A stretch of DNA of 64,000 nt from assembly GCA_030761205.1 (NCBI GenBank), contig JAULJL010000005.1, forward strand, positions 11,061,501 to 11,125,500, written 5' to 3'. Position 1 is the stretch's first letter. Each line of letters begins with the position of its first letter. The notes beneath the pieces were generated by a model that saw nothing but the letters and a program-made list of their open reading frames with translations, had not been told where the DNA came from and searched no databases. The DNA comes from Fremontodendron californicum. Taxonomy: Eukaryota > Streptophyta > Magnoliopsida > Malvales > Malvaceae. Positions 57,745 to 64,000 of this stretch are shown in pieces. The translations under genes were made by a program, and so were the position numbers.

Positions 57745-57752
57745 ATCATGTC
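57745..57752. repeat. 8-bp target-site duplication (right), ATCATGTC
   Basis: Pairs with 56817-56824. Confidence 0.9.
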
Positions 57753-58828
57753 TAGGGTTTTCTAAGCAATCACATTCAGGACGGGACAAAGGCAGTTTAC
57801 CCACGACTAGAAATCGTCAAAAGCTATTTAAAAATTCTTTAAAGAAAAAACAACTTTTGTTTACAATTGACAGATCATAAAGGGTGACATACAGAATACT
57901 AACTTCACCTAAATCTGTCAAGACTTCAAATCCTAATTACAAACGTAAAAGAACTTACTGAAAGAATGCATAAACTAATTAAAACAGCATAAAAGGATTC
58001 ACTTACACAGTTCCAATCAAACAAGGGCCCATAGACCACATAGTAACTAAATTCCGGAAGATTTTAAATTCACTAAACTTCCCTTTAACATAAGAAACTG
58101 GACAAGCCCTAATCAAGATGACATAACCACAGATCAAGCCCTAATCGAGAAGTAAGAGATATCTAATATCTTCTTCCAGTAATAGAGTTCATTTCTCAAG
58201 GAAAGATAAGAGGAATTTTGATATAGCATCATAAAACTCTTAAACAAGTAGAAATAACTTGAACATATTCTAGTAAAGATGAATTCCCCATCTCACAGCA
58301 AGATAATTATAGTAGAGGCAATACCATACCAACTAAATGCTTTCAATTCAATGCCACAATTCTTACTACAGTGAATAAATGCAAAGACATGGGCTACTTT
58401 TGACAGCTAAAATCAAGTCATCTTTAACTCTTTTAAGCAACAAAAATAACATTTTGAGTCCTTAAAGAAAAACCCAATAATTCAATAATCAAAAGTCAAG
58501 CAACCGAAAAACTGAAATTACAAAATGGCTAAATTTAAGGGGCACACTAAGCATAATCTAAATTTACATTAAGCTCTATAAGAATTTAAGAAGATTAATG
58601 CTTTTTCTTAACTCCGCTGATCACTTTTTTAAAGTATTAAATAAATTAGTTCACTTTCTTTCACCAAAAACTACAAATTTAAATACCCAATTGACCAAAA
58701 AAAATGTTACCTTGAGTTTATTTAGGTCCAACTTTTTAAAATTCTGCGATGCCCGCCACGAGATCTAAGGCTTCATTCTTTTGATAATTTTTCACAAAAA
58801 AGGCTATAAACTCTTGCCCTTTGCTTAC
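57753..58828. other. AT-rich noncoding sequence
   Basis: No ORF or repeat stands out; probably intron or intergenic DNA upstream of the MUSTANG1-like gene. Confidence 0.4.
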
Positions 58829-58985
58829 CGCAGCTTTGTAAATGAAATGGAAGGTTAAAAACCCTAGAAGAAGTGAAAACGTGAAAATTTGGTGAAGGGA
58901 AAATGAAATTAGATAAAAGAACTTGTTTTGCTTTGTGTTTGGATGATTGGAAAACAAAGGAAAACTGGAAAAAGAATGGAAAGTT
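58829..58985 (-). other. Candidate first (untranslated) exon with telo-box and GA-rich promoter
   Basis: On the minus strand a sequence with AAACGTGAAAA-type context and a CTAGGGTTTT telo-box motif ends at CTGCG, followed by the splice donor GTAAGC (donor at 58828). A pure (GA)n tract lies just upstream (59008-59037). Plant housekeeping genes often have this arrangement. It may be the first exon of the gene ending at 52974, giving an intron of about 3.7 kb (inference). Confidence 0.35.
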
Positions 58986-59006
58986 TTCGTAGAATCTATG
59001 TTAAAT

Positions 59007-59007
<1 letters not shown>

Positions 59008-59037
<30 letters not shown>
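59008..59037. repeat. (CT)n microsatellite
   Basis: About 15 uninterrupted CT units; reads (GA)n on the minus strand, immediately upstream of the candidate untranslated exon. Confidence 0.95.
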
Positions 59038-59043
<6 letters not shown>

Positions 59044-61273
59044 TTGTTTTTGATGACGGAGAAATAACGATTTGATTAAAATAATAAAAAGCCCTTAAAA
59101 TTTTATATTTTTATTATATTTAAATAAAATTTTAATTTATATTAAAATAAATTTTTGATCTTTAATTTATAATCAAATAAATTTTTAATTTATACATAAA
59201 TAAACTCTTAACATAAATTATATTTTTAAATAAAAAATATTTAAATATAATTCAAAAGATAAAAATTTATTTAGGTACAATAAAAATATAAAAATTTATT
59301 TTAAAAAAATAAAATACTTCAAAAAGTTTTTTTTTAATATTTTAGCCTAACTTTTTTTTTTATCATATATCTTTCTTTTATATTATTATATTTATTTTAA
59401 TAAAAAATAGAGCCAAATTTTATTTTAATTATCTTAGTAAACTTTTAGTACATTATTTACTAATCCAATAATTTTTTATTATTATACGAAACAAACACGA
59501 CACGAGAAATTAATTAAAACACGATACAAAATATGATATTATAAAAAAAATAATACGAATATAATATAAATAAACACGTATTATTAATATGTTAAAATTT
59601 ATATAAATATAATACTTTAAACATAATTATTATATAAAAATAAAATAAATATACGAATAACTAGATCTATGTCTAATCATATCATAAGCATATGAAATTA
59701 TAGATGAATGAATATCTTCCTCAAATTACATAGATAAATGTGCTAATATTTTTTCTTTTATATATTTTTCTTATGATCTTTTTAGAATTATTTTTTTGAA
59801 AAGTAGCTAGTAGCTATACAAAGTTAAAGCAAAACTACAAGGATCAGCTTATTTTCACATACAATTTGGCTTTTTTTAAGCAAATTTCAGAGTGCTATAA
59901 AACTTTTGTGGAAATATGACCACTCAAATTATAATTAATTAAAATTTAATAAATAATTAAAATATAATATCCAATTATCTTATAATTAGTTTATCTAAAA
60001 ATATAATCATAGATTTTGTTATTTTAAAAAACTTATAAGAATTCTTTATTTTTAATATTTTTAAAAAAAAATTATTTCTTTTTGTGTCCAAACATATTTT
60101 TACTTTCCTTTTTTTTTTATAAAAAAAGTATTTTTTTATGTCTAAACGCTTTTTTGGCTTTCCAAAGAAAGAAATAAAGAATAAAAATATCAGTAAAAAA
60201 ATAATCAAATTTTATATTAGAGTTTGTTTTTGATATATTTTGAGTGGAGTTTTTAATTATATCATATCTCATTTATTTTTTAAATATATTTTAAGGAGTA
60301 TTTATTTAGTACCAACTCCTTCTCGGAATCTAAAGATTTCACTCAAAATATAAAAGATAATTTTTGTTTTACATTGCGGTTAAATTTGCTTTTTACTCGT
60401 TATATATATAAATTAGTATATAATTTTTTGCTAAAAAGATAAAACTTGTTGGATATCAATGGTTAATTTGAGTGTATAAATATGAAATACGTATATCAAT
60501 ACGTAAGTTATTGTAAGTAGATACACGGTGTAAAGTTTATGTACACAATTGATATCATGTTTGAATGAGAAATTAGTCTCATTAACACCCACTTGAATAG
60601 GAAGAAAGTTGGTTGATATTGTGTATAGTGTGGAATCCCACATTGAATAAAGAAAGACTTAAGCTTGTAGTTTATATAAGCTTAGGTTCAATGATGGGTT
60701 GGGCCTCAAGGGGCATCCAAGTTTTTATGAAATATGAGAACCTATACGAACTTGGGCTACTACAAACACGTGCGTGCCGAACCGAGTCAGGCTTGGGCTT
60801 GGGCCAATAAATATCTTTTTGCTGCCCAGCCCAACCAACCAACCAGTTAAATCTATCCGAATAAACATGCTTGTTCGGTCCAAGACCGAACCGGTTCCTA
60901 TATCTCTTCCTATTCGATTCGATTAAAAGTTAAGATAAATAAAAAAATTTGGTTAATTTAGTTAATGGAATTTTAATTCGATTATTAACCGAATCGATCG
61001 TTTGAACACACCCTAAAAACGAGCCAACCTAAATATATCACAGCAAACCCACGCAGCCCCCAGCCCAAGGCATGGTTCCTGTTAGTGGCTTGGTTAATGG
61101 GTACAGGTTGCGTTTGGGCTTCAAAATTGAAAAGCATATGCATTTTATCTTGGCAATTCGTGTATCTGTATCGTATTTGTATATTTTTTCGTGTCATAAT
61201 CGTATTTAAAATATTTTATATTTGTATAAATTTTGACGTGTTAATAGTTTGTGTTATATAGATTTTGACATGT
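59038..61273. other. Very AT-rich intergenic DNA
   Basis: Holds a CACGACACGA / CACGATAC-rich patch (59480-59680) whose complement recurs near 61500-61610, and a TTGGTTAATTTAGTTAA piece near 60950 like the MITE-like stretch at 51.3 kb. No gene is supported. Confidence 0.5.
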
Positions 61274-61450
61274 CTCACAAAGAGGGTCGCAATGACCAAG
61301 CCCAGGCGATTGTTTACCAAAAACATAGGTCTCCGCAAAGTCGTAAGACCATGTATGGGGGTTGACGTCTGCCCAGTGCCGGAAGGTCAAGGAAGTTGGT
61401 GACCTGATGACAAGGGAGCCGGCGATCGAAGCCTCGGTGAACGACGGCCA

Positions 61451-61487
<37 letters not shown>

Positions 61488-61502
61488 AGGTAAGTTCCGA
61501 CT
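61274..61502 (+). rRNA. Plastid 23S rRNA fragment inserted in the nuclear genome (NUPT)
   Basis: About 229 bp match the central part of chloroplast 23S rRNA: TTTACCAAAAACATAGGTCT, CGTAAGACCATGTATGGGGG, AAGGTCAAGGAAGTTGGTGA and ACTATAACGGTCCTAAGGTA. Compared with the plastid sequence as I remember it, most differences are G to A or C to T (for example CGACGGCCATAAC for CGGCGGCCGTAAC). That is the pattern left by deamination of methylated cytosine after transfer. It is a nonfunctional fragment, not an rRNA gene. Confidence 0.92.
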
Positions 61503-62134
61503 CGGGTATATTCGTATCGTGTCTGTGTTTTTTTTTTTATCGTGTTATGTTTTAATTACTTTTTTTCTGTGTCGTGTAATTGTATCGTGTTCAATATTAT
61601 CAGATCTATTTTACCCCACGTTTGGGATTGAAAATGGAATAGGAAGTAAAAGAAACGAGAGGAAGAAGTTTTCCCTTTGTTCTTCGGATGATTTGGAATG
61701 CAAGGTCCTAGATTCATCAGTAACTAATGACGATAATCAAGAAATATACAATAATTTCAAAACGGTGGTCACTAAAACATAAATTTATAAAAGAAAGATA
61801 ATCAAATTTGAGAATTACAAAAATTTGTGCTTAATTCAAATTTTTTACCTACCTCACTTAAGATCTGTAAATTTTCTTTCTCTAATTCTCCCTAAATTTT
61901 AATCTCCTTTGTATAAAAAAAATGAAAAATAAAAACTTTGATAATTTATCTTTTTAAAGATACTAGGTTTAGCTACACGTATGTTACACGTGAGTGATAT
62001 ATATAATATAATTAATATATATCAAAATAATAATATAATTAATGTTAATAATAATATAATTGTTATCTCTCTAAAAAATTAAAATTAAATTAAATTTTAT
62101 GAAACATATATTGAAATCTTACTTGAAAATTTTT
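61503..62134. other. AT-rich sequence with TCGTGTCGTG-type patch
   Basis: 61503-61610 contains ATCGTGTTATG / GTGTCGTGTAATTGTATCGT motifs, inverted relative to 59480-59680. Otherwise featureless; a 99-codon frame spanning the rRNA edge is incidental. Confidence 0.45.
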
Positions 62135-62990
62135 TTAAAAAAAGAAACCTATGCTTTCTTTACTTTTATTTATTTTTTGTTTTTTTTTCTCCAACTTGTT
62201 TAATGTTAAATCGTCCTCTTCATCTTCTTTCTTTTGTATTTTCTTTTTTGAAATCCTTTTATTTCTCTTTGATGCATGTCCATCATCTTCTATGAAAATG
62301 ATTTTTTCGTCTTTTGTCTCCTCGTTTTCTTCTTTTTCTATTTTTATGTTCGATATCAAATTAGATTCTTCAAATTTCTTCATTTTTTCTACCACCAGAC
62401 GTCTTTGAGTTCGTTCAGATTCTTGTCTCATGTCCATATGCATAAAAAATAGATATTTATTGCCTACACTTGAAATTATATTGTTGTAGTAGTCTGGTTT
62501 TCCATCTTTTTTTTTTCTTTTCTACATTGAAAAAAATAATTTTTTTAGTTTTCAATTATTCATATTTAGATTGAAATCAAAGTTACAAATAATTTTATAC
62601 TCTAGTTGTAACGGGTTCTATATATTCTGAGATTGGACAATCAATAAATGTTTTTTCTCCTTCAAATAAAGTTATTGTAACTTCTTGTTTTCCATCACTG
62701 ACTACAAGTTTCAGTAGATATTTGCAGCAAAAAATTAATTAAGTATCACCTAACTTTATGTATGAATTGACATATATATTTACTTATCTTGATTTATAAT
62801 CAGCATTTGTATTTGTAGCATTGTGCTTGATTATCATTAATATGAAAATTTCTTTTGCAGATGTTTCAAGCATTATAATATGTATGTCTTTATTGATAAC
62901 ATTTATAAAGTTGCTTTGAACCTTGGTTTGTTGGCCTTTTTTCTCCAAAATTATGAATGTGGCCTTTGATTCAATAAACTGGAGTTTCAC
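62135..62990 (-). pseudogene. Possible RPA/OB-fold-like coding remnant
   Basis: Three minus-strand open stretches in order: 62784-62990 (FIESKATFIILEKKGQQ), about 62590-62720 (KYLLKLVVSDGKQEVTITLF, then FIDCPISEYIEP) and 62135-62443 (Lys/Glu/Asp-rich tail with IEKEENEETKDEK). The middle one has the alternating pattern of an RPA70-like OB fold, and similar acidic-basic tails end many plant RPA-like proteins. Splice sites joining the pieces are not convincing. I would not insist on the family. Confidence 0.25.
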
Positions 62991-63750
62991 ATATAAATTA
63001 TCATAACTAAATTTAACAATAATGAGAATTAATTATATAAAATGTAAAAAAAAAAAAAATCATAACTATTTTTAAAGAAATATAAGATTTAATAAGTAGT
63101 AAAGTAAAAGAATCAGCTTAATTACTTAGATTTAGCAATTGGCATATGACTATGTATAGGAGGAAGTTGACAGAATAGGCAATGGTTTATGAATTATATA
63201 ATCAAATTAATCATACAATACTAGATACAATCACCTTATATTTTGAATCCTCTCTATTGAATAGCTTGAAAAATGCTCAATAATAATTCATGATTATACT
63301 TATTCCACACTCTTTCTGATGAAACTATTCATGTAATAATTAACCACTACCTTATGATCCAATTTTTATAGTGAAATTGGAAATTGATATTTCTTTCTAA
63401 TAACACTAACTTTAAAGATTGCCTAATTTTCCAATCGAAGCTCTGCCGAGTATGTGTTAATCGAGAAAAAATTGCTCTTAGGAAAGCACCAACCAATGTA
63501 ATGCTCTCACAATTAGCTAATTTATAAGTTCGTGAAGTTATATCCTAAGCTTTAACATGATATGATCACTATAGCTAGCATTCTTGATAGAGTTGGTAAG
63601 AAATTGGGATTTTCATGAATGCAAGTCAAAATAGAAAAAGGGACAAATTTTATATTTTAGAGACATAATTGTATTGATATTATAATTTATATCAAATATT
63701 TTCCTCCTTTTCCCATTGAAGAACCCCAAAGACATAATTGAACTGGGATA
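62991..63750. other. AT-rich sequence, no feature seen
   Basis: No ORF, repeat or RNA gene can be supported. Confidence 0.5.
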
Positions 63751-63757
63751 GAGTTTG

Positions 63758-64000
63758 TTGTCCGAAATCTTCTGGGGGGCTTGGCATTAGGAAAACCACA
63801 GCTATGAATAAAGCACTATTGGCTAAACTTGGATCGAAATTGGAGGAGGGAGATTCGAGTCTATGGGCTCGCGTGTTGCGGGCTAAATATCTAAAAGGGT
63901 CTTAGTTTATTAATGCTTTGATCAAAAATGGTGTTTCACATACTTGGAGGAGCATTTGCGCAGCTAGAGTTGTTGTGGCACGAGGTTGTTCGAAAATGAA
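63758..64000 (+). pseudogene. LINE-type reverse-transcriptase C-terminal fragment (window edge)
   Basis: The plus strand reads GGLGIRKTTAMNKALLAKLG, then DSSLWARVLRAKYLKGS, a TAG stop, then HTWRSICAARVVVARG. This is the region just before and into the zf-RVT domain of plant non-LTR retrotransposon proteins. The in-frame stop marks a dead copy. It continues past the window end, and its left boundary is uncertain. Confidence 0.85.

Noticed and set aside
58736..58957. 73-codon protein on the minus strand
   Set aside because: It spans a good splice donor (58828) and has no recognisable similarity; untranslated-exon sequence is a better explanation.
61274..61502. Genuine rRNA gene or bacterial contamination
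   Set aside because: Only a 229-bp central piece is present, with AT-rich nuclear DNA on both sides and deamination-type changes.

Overview
The window is plant nuclear DNA, almost certainly from a eudicot. The evidence is intron-bearing plant genes (a sterol-glucosyltransferase-type UGT80, a MUSTANG1-like domesticated transposase), a plastid 23S rRNA insertion, and very large Ty3/gypsy elements of the Ogre/Tat type. I cannot name the species from sequence alone. Most of the first 49 kb is nested retrotransposons; the last 14 kb is gene-bearing, AT-rich DNA with small transposon remnants.

Layout. (1) 1-18072: a minus-strand giant LTR retrotransposon with no polymerase genes. Its 5' LTR is 12538-18072 (5535 bp) and its internal part is 3172-12537. 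Its 3' LTR is cut by the window start, so only 1-3171 is present. Inside each LTR lies a cassette of at least five sense-oriented host-gene fragments: HOP/STI1, FIP1[V], a 2OG-dioxygenase-like protein, cytosolic glutamine synthetase and a RETICULATA-related protein. (2) 18073-20278 and 37642-about 39480: the two halves of a minus-strand Ty1/copia element (copia-1). (3) 20279-37641: a complete plus-strand sister of element 1, with 4.47 kb LTRs and a TSD of GAGGT. It carries two tandem gag genes but no pol and sits inside copia-1. Element 1 landed in the same copia element, directly after the reverse-transcriptase YVDD codons. (4) 40366-42238: five minus-strand exons of a UGT80 sterol glucosyltransferase; copia-1 appears to lie in its next intron. 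(5) 42996-47821: a decayed plus-strand copia element (copia-2) with a rearranged 3' end, followed by a truncated LTR of the giant family (47882-49485). (6) 49776-50587: an intronless MAPKKK-like kinase with a one-base frameshift in its glycine loop. (7) 52974-54758: an intact MUSTANG1-like gene, with a possible 5'-UTR exon near 58.9 kb and a hAT-type MITE (56825-57744, 8-bp TSD) in the proposed intron. (8) 58990-64000: AT-rich DNA with a plastid 23S fragment, a weak RPA-like coding remnant and the edge of a LINE.

The most unusual feature is the gene-fragment cassette inside an LTR. Retrotransposons that capture host exons usually carry them internally. Here the cassette is in the LTR, so it is copied to both ends of each new insertion, and the two copies look identical over the 3171 bp that can be compared. 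The fragments read through long coding stretches without visible introns and are all sense to the element. This suggests capture from RNA, and that element transcripts contain pieces of essential host mRNAs.
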